Origin: Hydrogenophaga sp.
GTDB lineage: Bacteria > Pseudomonadota > Gammaproteobacteria > Burkholderiales > Burkholderiaceae_C
Direction of reading: 5' to 3'
NCBI RefSeq assembly: GCF_030656115.1
Contig: NZ_JAUSOO010000131.1
Span: forward strand, 1-54,842
DNA: 54,842 nucleotides
Below are positions 41,399 through 52,340 of this stretch, one piece after another. The stretch's first letter is position 1; every line of letters begins with the position of its first letter. The position numbers and the translations under genes were made by a program. The notes beneath the pieces are model-generated. The model was not told the DNA's origin, ran no database searches, and saw only the letters and a program-made list of their open reading frames with translations.

Positions 41399-43051
41399 TC
41401 ACCAGTTGCGAAACCGCTTGGGCGGTTGGTAGAGGCCGCCCGAAGCACGCACCAGGTCGCGCATGCTGCGGGCGGCCAGCAGGTTGCGCGTGGCCTGGCG
41501 CGGGTCGATGCCCAGGTCCTGCGGGCGACGGACCACCCCGCGGTCCCGCAGGTTCTCGACCATGCGGTGATCACGCGCCAGCCCGACAGCGGTGTAGCCG
41601 GCAACGCCGCGGATCGCCTGTTCGCGCTCCTCCGGCGAGCGGCAGAGCAGCAGGTTGGCGATGCCTTCCTCGGTGACGATGTGGCTGACGTCGTCGCCGT
41701 AGATCATGATCGGCGGCAGTTCGGCGCCCATCATTTTCTGCAGCTTCCACGCGTCGAGTTCTTCGACGAAGACCGGCGCCATGTGTTCGCGGAAGGTTTC
41801 GACCATCTGCACCACCAGCTTGCGGCCACGGATGGCGTTGGGCCCGTAGGCCTCGCGCCCGGCTTTCAGCCAGGCCGGGCTGGCGTGGCGCCGGCCGTGC
41901 GGGTCGGAACCCATGTTCGGCGCGCCGCCGAAGCCGGTGATGCGGCCCAGCGTGGCCGTCGAGCTGTTGCCGGCCAGGTCCATCTGCAGCGTCGAACCGA
42001 TGAACATGTCGCAGGCGTAGAGGCCGGCGGTCTGGCAGAAGGCGCGGTTGGAACGCATGCTGCCGTCGGCGCCGGTGAAGAACACGTCGGAGCGGGCCGA
42101 GATGTAGGCGTCCATGCCGACTTCCGAACCGAAGCAGTGCACCGATTCGACGAAGCCGGCTTCGATCGCCGGAATCAGCGTCGGGTGCGGGTTGAGCGCC
42201 CAGTGCGTGCAGATCTTGCCCTTCAGGCCGAGGTCGGCGGCGTAGGTCGGCAGGAGCAGTTCGATGGCTGCCGTGTCGAAGCCGATGCCATGGTTCAGGC
42301 GCTTCACGCCGTACTCGGCGTAGATGCCCTTGATCGCCATCATCGCCATCAGCACCTGAATCTCGGTGATCTGCGCCGGGTCGCGGGTGAACAAGGGCTC
42401 GATGTGGTTCGGACGCGGCGCCAGCACCGTGAAATCCACCCAGTCGGCCGGCACATCAACGCGCGGCAGCTGGTCGAGGCGTTCATTGACCTGGGCGATG
42501 ACGATGCCGCCCTTGAAGGCGGTGGCCTCCATGATCGCCGGCGTGTCCTCGGTGTTCGGCCCGAGGTAGAGGTTGCCCTGGGCATCGGCCGCCTGGGCCG
42601 CGATCAGCGCGACGTTGGGCGTCAGGTCGAGGAAGTAGCGACCGAACAGTTCGAGATAGGTGTGAATCGCCCCGATCTCGATGCGCTGCTCCTGCACCAG
42701 GCTGGCCAGCCGGGCGCCCTGCGGGCCACTGAAGGAAAAATCGAGACGGCTGGCCAGGCCGCGCTCGAACAGGTCCATGTGGCTCGGGAGCGCCAGGACC
42801 GACTGGACCATGTGGAGGTCGTGAAGGCGGGCCGGATCGCAGTCGGCCAGCGCCTGGGCCAGGAAATCGGCCTGCTTCTGGTTGTTGCCTTCCAGACAGA
42901 CGCGGTCGCCGGGCTGGATGACGGCTTCCAGCAGCTCGCTGATGCGCTCGGCCGGAACCACCTGGCCGAGGCCGATGGCAGCCACTCGTTCCAGGCGATG
43001 GCTGCGGCTCTGGCGCAGGCTGTCCCACTCGCGGGATTGGGGTGCGTTCAT
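41399..43051 (-). CDS. mdcA: Malonate decarboxylase alpha subunit MdcA
   Basis: The 550-residue acetyl-S-ACP:malonate ACP transferase exchanges acetate for malonate on MdcC, starting the catalytic cycle. The CoA-transferase-like fold shows in RVCLEGNNQKQADFLA, LYLGPNTEDTPAIMEA and RITGFGGAPNMGSDPHGRRH. The start at 43051 gives MNAPQSREWDS. It follows the TRAP transporter gene by 17 bp, so uptake and breakdown are cotranscribed. Confidence 0.95.
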   Translation of the reverse strand: MNAPQSREWDSLRQSRSHRLERVAAIGLGQVVPAERISELLEAVIQPGDRVCLEGNNQKQADFLAQALADCDPARLHDLHMVQSVLALPSHMDLFERGLASRLDFSFSGPQGARLASLVQEQRIEIGAIHTYLELFGRYFLDLTPNVALIAAQAADAQGNLYLGPNTEDTPAIMEATAFKGGIVIAQVNERLDQLPRVDVPADWVDFTVLAPRPNHIEPLFTRDPAQITEIQVLMAMMAIKGIYAEYGVKRLNHGIGFDTAAIELLLPTYAADLGLKGKICTHWALNPHPTLIPAIEAGFVESVHCFGSEVGMDAYISARSDVFFTGADGSMRSNRAFCQTAGLYACDMFIGSTLQMDLAGNSSTATLGRITGFGGAPNMGSDPHGRRHASPAWLKAGREAYGPNAIRGRKLVVQMVETFREHMAPVFVEELDAWKLQKMMGAELPPIMIYGDDVSHIVTEEGIANLLLCRSPEEREQAIRGVAGYTAVGLARDHRMVENLRDRGVVRRPQDLGIDPRQATRNLLAARSMRDLVRASGGLYQPPKRFRNW

Positions 43052-43068
43052 GATGGTCTTTCCGTCAC

Positions 43069-44409
43069 TCAAGCGCCGGCGTATTGCGATGGCAGCCAGG
43101 TGGCAATCTCCGGGAAAACACAGAGCAGCACGATGCCCAGCGCCATCAACCCGAGGAAAGGCAGGGTGCCCCACATGATCTGCTTGAGCTTGACGTCGGG
43201 CGCGATGCCGCTGATCACGAAAAGATTGAGACCAACCGGTGGCGTCACCAGGCCCATTTCCATGTTGATGGTCATGATCACGCCGAACCAGATCAGGTCG
43301 ATGTCGAGGGCGACCAGCGCCGGCAGCAGCACCGGGGTGACCATCAGGATGATGGCCACCGGCGGCAGGAAGAAGCCGAGCACCAGCAGCATCACGTTCA
43401 CCCAGAGCAGGAACTCCCACTTGCCCATGCCCAGCGCGACCAGCCAGGTGGCGGCCGACTGGGTGATGTGCAGGTAGCTCATCACATAGGTGTAGAGGAA
43501 GGACATGGCGATGATCAGCATGATCATGGACGACTCGCGGGCGGTGCCGGAGAGGATCACCTTCATGTCGGCCCAGCGCCAGCAACCGTAAATGGCCATG
43601 ACCATCAGCATGGCGCCGAAGGCGCCGATGCCGGCGACTTCCGAGGGCGTCGCCCAGCCGTCGTAGAGGGCGATCATGACAACCAGAATCAAACCGAGGA
43701 AGGGCAGCAGGCGCGGCAGGATTTCGAGCTTTTCTTTCCAGCTGTAGAACTCCAAGGGCTCGGCGACCCTGCCGCTCGCCTTGTGGCTGGCCAGGCGTTC
43801 CGTCTTTTCCGCCCAGGCCTTGTACACCACCCACAGCGAGAACAACGCGGTCAGCAGCAGGCCGGGCCCGACACCGGCCATGAACAGCTTGCCGATCGAT
43901 TGCTCGGTCGCCAGGCCATACAGGATCAGCGTCAGCGACGGCGGGATCAGGATGCCCAGCGTGCCGCCGGCGGCGATCAGGCCGGTGGCCAGGCGCTCGG
44001 AATAGCCGCGCTTGCGCATTTCCGGGATGCCGGCCGAACCGATGGCGGCACAGGTGGCCGGCGACGAACCGCACATGGCGGAAAACACCGAACAGGCCAG
44101 CGTATTGGCCAGCCCAAGACCGCCCGGCACCTTGTACAGCCAACGGTTCAGCGAGTTGTAGAGGTCAGCGCCGGCGCGCGACTTGCCGATCGCCGCGCCC
44201 ATCAGGATGAACAGCGGAATGGTCAGCAGCGTGAAGCTGTTGAGTTCGGAAAAGATGGTTTCCGCAATGATCGACAACTGCGGGGCCGGCATGAAGAAAT
44301 ACATGAAGAGCACCGCCACCGAGCCCAGGGCGAAGGCGATCGGCATGCCGGAGAAGAGGAAGACGAAGGTGGCCAGCCCGTACATCAGGCCCATTTGTGC
44401 GACGCTCAT
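43069..44409 (-). CDS. TRAP transporter large permease (DctM type)
   Basis: The 446-residue protein with about twelve membrane helices is the large subunit of a tripartite ATP-independent transporter. [33 protein letters not shown] and [14 protein letters not shown] are family marks. Position directly before mdcA indicates malonate as substrate. Its start overlaps the small-subunit stop as ATGA. Confidence 0.93.
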   Translation of the reverse strand: MSVAQMGLMYGLATFVFLFSGMPIAFALGSVAVLFMYFFMPAPQLSIIAETIFSELNSFTLLTIPLFILMGAAIGKSRAGADLYNSLNRWLYKVPGGLGLANTLACSVFSAMCGSSPATCAAIGSAGIPEMRKRGYSERLATGLIAAGGTLGILIPPSLTLILYGLATEQSIGKLFMAGVGPGLLLTALFSLWVVYKAWAEKTERLASHKASGRVAEPLEFYSWKEKLEILPRLLPFLGLILVVMIALYDGWATPSEVAGIGAFGAMLMVMAIYGCWRWADMKVILSGTARESSMIMLIIAMSFLYTYVMSYLHITQSAATWLVALGMGKWEFLLWVNVMLLVLGFFLPPVAIILMVTPVLLPALVALDIDLIWFGVIMTINMEMGLVTPPVGLNLFVISGIAPDVKLKQIMWGTLPFLGLMALGIVLLCVFPEIATWLPSQYAGA

Positions 44410-44990
44410 TTGGTGGCTCCTTGTTCGTCATGCTGGATGCGTTCAATGGCCACTTGGACGGCGGCGTTGTGCTGCGCCGGCGGTTGGTGCGAGCGCATGG
44501 CTTGCGGCAACGAGTCCTCGATGAACTGGACAAAAATCTGCAGTGTCAGCGAGGTCATGCCGACGGCCATGGTGGCGAACACCGGCCACATCTTCGGCGC
44601 CCAGGAGGTGTCGCTCATGCGCCCCTCGTCCCAGGCTTCGTAGAAGAGATGCCAGCAGTTCCAGGTGATGAAGGCGCAGAACAGGAAAGACAGCAGATCG
44701 GTCAGCGCCAGACGCCACTGGGTCCAGCTTTTCGGCATGACCTCGTCGAGGATTTCGATGGTCACATGGCCACGGTTGAGCTGGGTGTGTGCGGCAGCCA
44801 GGAAGCTGGAAGCGATCAGCAACATCACACAGAACTCGATTTCCCAGTCGGTCGGCCAGGCGAAGAAATAGCGGACGGCCACCTCGAAGACGAGGACGCC
44901 ACTGGAAACGACGATCAGAAAGGCCGACAGGTAGCCCGTCGCGATGTTGAAGGCCTTGACCGCGCGGCTGATGAAAACTCCGGGGCTCAT
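44406..44990 (-). CDS. TRAP transporter small permease (DctQ type)
   Basis: The 194-residue protein has four hydrophobic helices and the DctQ-type pattern, with [19 protein letters not shown] and [19 protein letters not shown]. It forms the membrane complex with the large subunit. A strong hairpin lies between the binding-protein gene and this gene. Confidence 0.9.
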   Translation of the reverse strand: MSPGVFISRAVKAFNIATGYLSAFLIVVSSGVLVFEVAVRYFFAWPTDWEIEFCVMLLIASSFLAAAHTQLNRGHVTIEILDEVMPKSWTQWRLALTDLLSFLFCAFITWNCWHLFYEAWDEGRMSDTSWAPKMWPVFATMAVGMTSLTLQIFVQFIEDSLPQAMRSHQPPAQHNAAVQVAIERIQHDEQGATK

Positions 44991-45015
44991 GATTCACCTC
45001 GAGAAAAAGAAGGAG

Positions 45016-45036
45016 GGGCCGGGCCTTGCCCGGCCC
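45016..45036 (-). terminator. Intercistronic hairpin between TRAP binding-protein and permease genes
   Basis: A perfect 9-bp stem (GGGCCGGGC / GCCCGGCCC, 3-nt loop) lies just after the binding-protein stop. On the minus strand it is followed by CCTCCTTCTTTTTCTC. It could terminate part of the transcripts or stabilise the upstream message, giving more binding protein than permease. Confidence 0.6.
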
Positions 45037-45041
45037 TGGGG

Positions 45042-46067
45042 TTACTTGACCGACAGCGCCATGTCGAGCAGGGCGCGGCCATCCTTGATGTTCTCGGCGA
45101 AATCCTTGAAGGCGGTCTGTTCGGCGACGGTGCGCCAGGCGGCGAACGCTTTGTCATCCATGTCGGCCACCTTGGCCCCGGCCTTCGCATAGACCTCGGC
45201 CATGCGCAGATCGTCCTTCTTCGACTCATCGACACCGAACGGCTCCAGGCTGGCGCCAACTTCGCTGACGATCTTCTGCTGCTCCGGCGTCAGGGAGTCA
45301 TAGAGGCTCTTGGAAATCAGCAACGGCTCGAACATGAACCAGAAGCTTTTTTGCCGCGCCGTCGTCACGAACTTGGTGAATTCGTGCAGACGGAAGCTGA
45401 TCAGCGAAGTGCTGGAAGTCAGTGCCGCATCGAGCACGCCGGACTGCATGGCGCTGTAGATTTCCGAGGACGGCATACCGGTCACCGCGGCGCCGGTCCC
45501 CTTCAGCATCTGGTCCATTTCCTTGCTGCCGCCGCGGAACTTCAGGCCCTTGGCATCGTCAGGCAACACCACCGGCTTCTTGGTCGAGGCGATCCCACCG
45601 GCCTGCCAGACCCAGGTGAGGATCTTGATGTTCTTGTCGGCCAGGATGCGGTCCAGCTCCTTGCCGATCGGCGCGTTTTTCCAGCGCATGCCCTGCTCGT
45701 AGCTGGTCACCAGGGTCGGCATCAGGGTCAGGTTGACCGCCGGAATTTCGCCGCCACCGTAGGCCAACGGCACCAGGCTCATGTCCAGCGCGCTCTTGCG
45801 CAGGGCGCCGATCTGGCTGTTCGTTTTCATCAGCGAACTGCCCGGGTAGATCTCGAACTTCAGGCTGCCCTTGGACTGCTTCTCGACTTCGGCGGCGAAG
45901 CGGCGGACCAGGCGGTCGCGGAAGTCGCCGTCCTCACTGGTCGCCGCCGGGAACTGGTGCGAAATTTTGATGACTCTTTGCGTTTGCGCCTGGGCTGTTG
46001 GCAGGGCGCAGGCCAGTGCCGCGCTGGCGAGCGCCACGGTGAAATAGCGTTTGGTCTTGCTGATCAT
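45042..46067 (-). CDS. TRAP transporter solute-binding protein (DctP type)
   Basis: The 341-residue periplasmic protein has a signal peptide ending ALPTAQAQ. It has the DctP signature region with KISHQFPAATSEDGDFRDRLVRRFA, GLKFRGG and the conserved Arg for the carboxylate of the ligand, plus SSEIYSAMQSGVLDAAL. It presumably binds malonate. GGAG precedes the start. It is the first gene of the transporter-mdc operon. Confidence 0.92.
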   Translation of the reverse strand: MISKTKRYFTVALASAALACALPTAQAQTQRVIKISHQFPAATSEDGDFRDRLVRRFAAEVEKQSKGSLKFEIYPGSSLMKTNSQIGALRKSALDMSLVPLAYGGGEIPAVNLTLMPTLVTSYEQGMRWKNAPIGKELDRILADKNIKILTWVWQAGGIASTKKPVVLPDDAKGLKFRGGSKEMDQMLKGTGAAVTGMPSSEIYSAMQSGVLDAALTSSTSLISFRLHEFTKFVTTARQKSFWFMFEPLLISKSLYDSLTPEQQKIVSEVGASLEPFGVDESKKDDLRMAEVYAKAGAKVADMDDKAFAAWRTVAEQTAFKDFAENIKDGRALLDMALSVK

Positions 46068-46101
46068 GGTTGTCTCCTACTCGTGAATTTCGATTCCGAC
46101 C

Positions 46102-46148
46102 CGGAACGGGTTCCGACGTTTGCCATGCCAGGACAAGGCAGGAAACGT
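46102..46148 (-). promoter_or_regulatory. Inverted repeats upstream of the malonate operon (candidate operator)
   Basis: CGGAAC-GG-GTTCCG (46102-46115) is a perfect inverted repeat, with TTCCGAC directly repeated at 46094 and 46111. ACGTTT...AAACGT (46116-46148) with an inner TGCC/GGCA forms a second imperfect hairpin. They lie 35-80 nt upstream of the first transporter gene, where a LysR-type activator would act. No promoter hexamers could be fixed. Confidence 0.4.
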
Positions 46149-46199
46149 CTGGACGATCGAATGGTAGGAAGACCCTGATCACGCTTCAATCAACGAGAA

Positions 46200-46217
46200 C
46201 AGCGAATGGTTTCGCTG
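46200..46217 (-). terminator. Hairpin after the malonate regulator gene
   Basis: A 7-bp stem (CAGCGAA / TTCGCTG) with 4-nt loop 18 nt after the regulator stop, followed on the minus strand by TTCTCGTTG. It has no true T-run, so it is a weak terminator at best. Confidence 0.4.
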
Positions 46218-46234
46218 CGTGAAAGGATCGAGGG

Positions 46235-47188
46235 TTAACCCGGGTGCGCGCTTCGCGGCGGTCGATCGACCTCAGCGGTGTACTGACGGCAAGCAGCGAG
46301 CAAAGACAGCAGGTTGGGATCGCGCTCGCGCGAACGCAGGAAGTTCAGCGAAATCGGCTGTTCAAGGCGGTAGTCCGTCGCCAGCGGGATGAGCCTCACC
46401 TGGGCCGGCAACACCGCGCGAATCCGCCCGGGCAACAAGGTGCAGCCGATCCCGCCGCCGACCAGGTTCATCAGCGAGAAGATGTCGCCGGTCTGCATGA
46501 CGACGTTGGGCGCATACCCGGCAATTCGAAAGGCCTCGGCAAAGCGCATGGACGTGACGAACCCTTCGGTCAGGCTCACGAAAGACTCATCGCGGCAGGT
46601 CATCAGATCCACCTCTTCGAGCTTGTCGTAGGGCGTTCCGCGCGGCGCCGCAAAGAAAATCTCGTCGTTGAACAGCAGCTGGCTCTCCACGTCCTGGGCT
46701 TTGTCGGGGGTTCCCATGAGTGCGCAGTCGATCGATCCGTCGAACAGTCGCTGAAGAAGATCTGAATTGGAACCGAGGACGAGTTCCGTGTGCAGATCGG
46801 GCTTGCGCAGCTTGAGCCCCATGATGAGCGAGGGGACCACGCCGCTCGTCAGGGAATACAGCGATCCGATCCGGATGTGGTTGGCCGCGTAGCCTGCAAC
46901 CTCCCGTGTGGTGCGGATGCCGTCATGCATCTTGCGCAACACCTCCCGACCCACGTCGGCCAGGTGGTGCGCTGCATCCGTGGGAATCAGGTTTCTTCCT
47001 TCGTGTCGAAACAGGCGGCATCGCACGCCCGACTCCAGCGAATGCAGCGCGCGGTGGACGGTGACCGTGCTGAAGCCAAGCCGCTCGGCTGTCCGGCTCA
47101 GATTGCCCTCTTCAAGGAAGGCCAGCAACACTTCCAGGCGTCGGAACGTGACGTCTTCGTCGAGCGAGTTGTTCATGGCGTGTGACAT
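46235..47188 (-). CDS. mdcR: LysR-family regulator of the malonate operon
   Basis: The 317-residue regulator has an N-terminal winged helix (RRLEVLLAFLEEGNLSRTAERLGFSTVTVHRALHSLES). The divergence from the usual LysR pattern (TVTVHRALHSLE) and the C-terminal domain (IRIGSLYSLTSGVVPSLIMGLK) match malonate-operon regulators as I recall them. It is on the same strand and directly in front of the transporter-mdc operon. Start 47188 is preferred because GGAAC stands upstream; 47176 is possible. Confidence 0.78.
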   Translation of the reverse strand: MSHAMNNSLDEDVTFRRLEVLLAFLEEGNLSRTAERLGFSTVTVHRALHSLESGVRCRLFRHEGRNLIPTDAAHHLADVGREVLRKMHDGIRTTREVAGYAANHIRIGSLYSLTSGVVPSLIMGLKLRKPDLHTELVLGSNSDLLQRLFDGSIDCALMGTPDKAQDVESQLLFNDEIFFAAPRGTPYDKLEEVDLMTCRDESFVSLTEGFVTSMRFAEAFRIAGYAPNVVMQTGDIFSLMNLVGGGIGCTLLPGRIRAVLPAQVRLIPLATDYRLEQPISLNFLRSRERDPNLLSLLAACRQYTAEVDRPPRSAHPG

Positions 47189-47530
47189 GTTGAACTGTTC
47201 CGGGAATGTGGGGAACTGGGTGGTTGAGGTGGAGGCCGTAGGGGCGATCTTGCGCGCGATGTGTCGGCGGTAGTGTGCCTCAGCCCCTGACCCGAGTTCA
47301 TGTCGCAGATGGTGGATGGGGCGGTGAACCACCACAAGGCACCGGGGTTTCTGTCTGGGAGGGACGGCACGTCCAAGGACTTGTGGCTGCAGGTCAAGAG
47401 CGAAACGAGCGCAATTCCCTGCGGTGCTGGGCATGGGCAGCATCAAGTCCTGCCGATGGTGTCCCTCGTGCTTCCGTTCCCAACACCCCATATGCCGCCT
47501 TCTCTCCTCGCTTCAGCCTCTGATGCCGCC
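47189..47530. other. Junction sequence without recognised gene
   Basis: About 340 bp between mdcR and the methyltransferase fragment. Short frames on both strands are not recognisable as any family and no terminal repeats were seen. It probably contains the mdcR promoter and debris of a rearrangement. Confidence 0.45.
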
Positions 47531-47638
47531 GGTTGCGAGGCCATGTTGCGCCGCTTGCAAGACTTTCTGTCGGACGATCAAGCGGTGTTGGCGATTGGCT
47601 GTGGCACCGGTACAACCGCGCTGCGCCTGGCGCCTCTC
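47531..47638 (+). pseudogene. Methyltransferase fragment (36 codons) before oxyR
   Basis: The segment codes for GCEAMLRRLQDFLSDDQ...GCGTGTTALRLAP, aligning codon by codon without gaps to 31823-31930 of the intact methyltransferase gene. Hand counting gives about 79% nucleotide identity, mostly with third-position changes. The gene is cut off on both sides: the SAM-binding motif remains but the start and the C-terminal half are gone. oxyR begins 18 bp later. Confidence 0.8.
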
Positions 47639-47655
47639 TGGCGCAAAATACCCCC

Positions 47656-48615
47656 ATGACGCTCACCGAACTCAAATACATCGTGGCCGTGGCGCGCGAA
47701 AAGCACTTTGGCAAGGCGGCGGAAGCCTGTTTTGTCTCGCAGCCCACCCTGTCTGTGGCCATCAAAAAGCTGGAAGAAGAGCTGGAGGTGAAGATCTTCG
47801 AACGCAACGCCAGCGAAATTGCCGTCACGCCGCTGGGCGAAGAGATCGTCCGCCAGGCACAAACGGTGCTGGAGCAGGCGGCGAGCATCAAGGAGATCGC
47901 CAAGCGTGGCAAAGACCCGCTGACCGGCCCGCTGCGTCTGGGGGTGATCTACACCATTGGCCCGTATTTGCTGCCCGACCTGGTGCGCCACGTGATCGAC
48001 CGCACGCCGCAAATGCCGCTGATGTTGCTGGAAAACTTCACCGTCAAGTTGCTGGAGCAGCTGCGCCTGGGTGAGATTGATTGCGCCATTCTGGCCGAGC
48101 CGTTTCCCGACACCAACCTGGCCATTGCCCCGCTGTACGACGAGCCTTTTCTGGCAGCGGTGCCGGTGACGCATCCGTTGTCGAAAAACAAAAATATCAC
48201 CAACGAAGAGCTCAAGCGCGAGACCATGCTGCTGCTGGGCACCGGCCACTGTTTTCGCGACCACGTGCTGGAGGTGTGCCCCGAGTTTGCGCGCTTCTCC
48301 AGCGACACCGAAGGTATCCGCAAGAGCTTTGAAGGGTCGTCGCTGGAAACCATCAAACACATGGTGGCCGCTGGCATGGGCGTGACGCTGGTGCCGCGCC
48401 TGTCGGTGCCTTCTTCTGCGCTGGAAGGCTCACCCACGCCAGGACAAGACTTTGGCGATTCGTCGTATGTGCGCTACCTGCCGTTCAAAGGCGAGGCGCC
48501 CACCCGCCGCGTGGTGCTGGCCTGGCGCCGCAGCTTCACCCGCTACGAAGCCATAGCCGAACTGCGCAACGCCATTTATGCGTGCGAACTGCCGGGCGTC
48601 CAAAGACTGTCATGA
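47656..48615 (+). CDS. oxyR: Hydrogen-peroxide sensing regulator OxyR
   Basis: The 319-residue LysR-type regulator has an N-terminal winged helix ([33 protein letters not shown]). The redox cysteines fall in [16 protein letters not shown] at residues 199 and 208, the same numbers as in E. coli OxyR, so the peroxide-driven disulfide switch is intact. It should activate katG, whose operator is in this window. No good ribosome-binding site precedes ATG 47656. Its stop overlaps the ubiA start (ATGA). Confidence 0.95.
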   Translation: MTLTELKYIVAVAREKHFGKAAEACFVSQPTLSVAIKKLEEELEVKIFERNASEIAVTPLGEEIVRQAQTVLEQAASIKEIAKRGKDPLTGPLRLGVIYTIGPYLLPDLVRHVIDRTPQMPLMLLENFTVKLLEQLRLGEIDCAILAEPFPDTNLAIAPLYDEPFLAAVPVTHPLSKNKNITNEELKRETMLLLGTGHCFRDHVLEVCPEFARFSSDTEGIRKSFEGSSLETIKHMVAAGMGVTLVPRLSVPSSALEGSPTPGQDFGDSSYVRYLPFKGEAPTRRVVLAWRRSFTRYEAIAELRNAIYACELPGVQRLS

Positions 48616-49553
48616 CTGCGATTTTTGTCTCCATGCCTTCTCGTTTCTCGCTCTACCTGGACCTGATCCGCTGGAACCGGCCCGCCGGCTGGCTGCTGCT
48701 GCTGTGGCCCTCGCTTTCGGCGCTGTGGCTGGCGGCGGGCGGCTTTCCCGGGTGGCACTTGCTGGTCGTGTTTGTGGCGGGCACCATCCTCATGCGCAGC
48801 GCGGGCTGCTGCGTCAACGACGTGGCCGACCGCGAGTTTGACAAACACGTCAAACGCACCGCCCAACGCCCGGTCACCAGTGGGCGCCTGGGTGCGCGCG
48901 AAGCACTGGGCGTGGGCGCAGCGCTGGCTGTTGCGGCCTTTGCCCTCACGCTCACCACCAATGTGGCCACGGTGGTGTGGTCGGGCCTGGGGCTGGTGCT
49001 GGCGCTGCTCTACCCCTACGCCAAGCGGGTCGTGTCCATGCCACAGGCGGTGTTGGGTGTGGCTTTCAGCTTCGGCATTCCCATGGCGTTTGCAGCTGTG
49101 CGCGGTGGCCCGGCGCTGGAGTTGTTCAGCGGCGCAGCGCCCTGGAGCGCGCCCGGCTTCTGGGCGGGCGTGTGGCACAGCGTGCCGCCGCTGGCTTGGC
49201 TGTTGATGGTGGGCAACCTGTTTTGGGTGCTGGCCTACGACACCGAATACGCCATGGTTGACCGCGACGACGACCTCAAGATCGGCATGAAGACGTCGGC
49301 CATCACCCTGGGCGACCGCGATGTGCCGCTGGTGATGACCTTCTACCTCGTCTTTCTGGCCATCTGGACCGCAGCGCTGTGGCCCAGCGTGGACCCCTGG
49401 GTGTGGAGCGCCACGCTGGTGGTGGCGTTCGCCCAGGTGGTCGCTCACCACCGCCTCATCAAGGACCGCACCCGCGAAGGCTGCTTCAAGGCCTTTCGCC
49501 TCAACCACTGGCTGGGCTTTACGGTGTTTGTGGGCGTGGTGCTGGGTGTTTGA
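48612..49553 (+). CDS. ubiA: 4-hydroxybenzoate polyprenyltransferase
   Basis: The 313-residue membrane prenyltransferase joins the polyprenyl chain to 4-hydroxybenzoate in ubiquinone synthesis. The two Asp-rich motifs are present: NDVADREFD (near residue 70) and [12 protein letters not shown] (near 210). About eight helices are visible. The start at 48612 overlaps the oxyR stop by 4 bp, so the two are coupled. Confidence 0.95.
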   Translation: MTAIFVSMPSRFSLYLDLIRWNRPAGWLLLLWPSLSALWLAAGGFPGWHLLVVFVAGTILMRSAGCCVNDVADREFDKHVKRTAQRPVTSGRLGAREALGVGAALAVAAFALTLTTNVATVVWSGLGLVLALLYPYAKRVVSMPQAVLGVAFSFGIPMAFAAVRGGPALELFSGAAPWSAPGFWAGVWHSVPPLAWLLMVGNLFWVLAYDTEYAMVDRDDDLKIGMKTSAITLGDRDVPLVMTFYLVFLAIWTAALWPSVDPWVWSATLVVAFAQVVAHHRLIKDRTREGCFKAFRLNHWLGFTVFVGVVLGV

Positions 49554-49559
49554 TGGGGG

Positions 49560-50393
49560 TTACTTGCCGAATTCGCGGCCCAGTTCGTCGGCGCGTTTCT
49601 GGGCCGCAAACAGCGCGTCTTCAAATTTCGCCTTGACCCCGGCTGCGTCCATCGACGTGATGGCCGCGTAGGTGGTGCCGCCCTTGGACGTGACGCGTTC
49701 GCGCAGGGTCTGCAGCGGTTCGCTGGAGCGCTGCGCCAGGGTGGCCGCACCAATGAAAGTGCCCACGGCCAGCCGCTGGGCCACCTCGGGCGGCAAGCCC
49801 ATCTGGGCCCCTGCGTCGCGCATGGCTTCCAGGAAATAAAACACATAGGCCGGGCCTGAACCCGAGAGTGCGGTCACAGCGTCCAGCTGCGCTTCGGCCT
49901 CCACCCACACCAGGTCGCCGGTGGTTTTCACCACGGTTTCCACCAGCGCGCGCTCGGCGTCGCTCACACCCGGGCGCGCAAACAGACCGGTCATGCCCAG
50001 CCCCACCAAGGCGGGCGTGTTGGGCATGGCGCGCACGGTGCGCGACGTGCCCAGCCAGGCAGAAATGCTGTCGCTGGTGATGCCCGCTGCCACGCTGAGG
50101 TGCAGTGTGTCGCCCAGAAATGGCTGAGCCTGCGCTGCAGCTTCCTTGAAGGTTTGGGGCTTGACCGCCCACACCACCAGACTTGAGCCCTGTAGCGCCG
50201 CGCTGGCAGCCTTCAGCACGGTCATGCCGGGAAACTGCTCGGCGAGGCGGGTGCGTTGTTCGTCCCAGGGCTCGACCACTTGCAGCGCAGTGGCCGGGTG
50301 GCCCTGGCGAATCAGGCCGCCAATGATGGCGCTGGCCATGTTGCCGCCGCCGATGAAGGTGACGATGGGATGGGATGTGTTGGCAGTGCTCAT
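49560..50393 (-). CDS. proC: Pyrroline-5-carboxylate reductase
   Basis: The 277-residue enzyme reduces pyrroline-5-carboxylate to proline with NAD(P)H. The nucleotide-binding FIGGGNMASAIIGG is at the N terminus, VRAMPNTPALVGLG in the middle, and ALSGSGPAYVFYFLEAM with TSKGGTTYAAI are the family signature. The start at 50393 begins MSTANTSHP. It converges with ubiA, stop to stop with 6 bp between. Confidence 0.95.
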   Translation of the reverse strand: MSTANTSHPIVTFIGGGNMASAIIGGLIRQGHPATALQVVEPWDEQRTRLAEQFPGMTVLKAASAALQGSSLVVWAVKPQTFKEAAAQAQPFLGDTLHLSVAAGITSDSISAWLGTSRTVRAMPNTPALVGLGMTGLFARPGVSDAERALVETVVKTTGDLVWVEAEAQLDAVTALSGSGPAYVFYFLEAMRDAGAQMGLPPEVAQRLAVGTFIGAATLAQRSSEPLQTLRERVTSKGGTTYAAITSMDAAGVKAKFEDALFAAQKRADELGREFGK

Positions 50394-50513
50394 GCGGTGA
50401 TCCAAGGTGTGTGGTGCTGAGGCGCCGCGTGACGGCGCGCGGCTCAGACTCTCAGGTGTGCAGGCCACCATTGTCGCCCGTTGCAGAGCTGGTTGTGTCC
50501 GGACACCGCGGCT

Positions 50514-52007
<1,494 letters not shown>

Positions 52008-52148
52008 GCCTGTTCCTTCTTGGTTGGTCTGCACGGGGGGCTCTCTTGGAACGCAGTGTAGAAGGTGTGATCGGCTGTTGACCCTGAAATCTGTGGCGCC
52101 TGTCAGCACCTTTCAGGTCCAAAGCCGCAAATAAGTGGTTGGAGCCTG

Positions 52149-52177
52149 TTGACACGCAAGGTGCTGGGTGCAATAAT
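52149..52177 (+). promoter_or_regulatory. Sigma-70 promoter of the spc ribosomal operon
   Basis: TTGACA (52149-52154, perfect) and AATAAT (52172-52177) with a 17-bp spacer. Transcription should start near 52184, giving a leader of about 157 nt before rplN. This shows that rplN starts its own transcript here instead of continuing from an S10 operon. Confidence 0.75.
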
Positions 52178-52183
52178 CCGCAG

Positions 52184-52204
52184 CTTCGCCCTAAAAAGGC
52201 GAAG
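52184..52204 (+). promoter_or_regulatory. Hairpin at the 5' end of the rplN leader
   Basis: CTTCGCC (52184-52190), 7-nt loop and GGCGAAG (52198-52204) form a perfect stem located exactly at the predicted transcription start. It could protect the mRNA end or take part in regulation of the ribosomal operon. The remaining leader up to 52340 holds no recognised gene. Confidence 0.5.
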
Positions 52205-52340
52205 TAATCCGCCCACCGACGCGGGTTGTGCTCAGGCCTCAGGTTCTCTGAAGCCAGGGGTGCAGCCGGCAACGACGGGCCCAAGACTGATCACTTTCTG
52301 CCGTGGTGGCTGAGAGGATTCAAGTTGGGACTTAAATCAA

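Noticed and set aside
41426..43477. 683-codon rightward frame opposite mdcA
   Set aside because: Antisense shadow of mdcA and the transporter gene; His/Gly/Val-rich noise.
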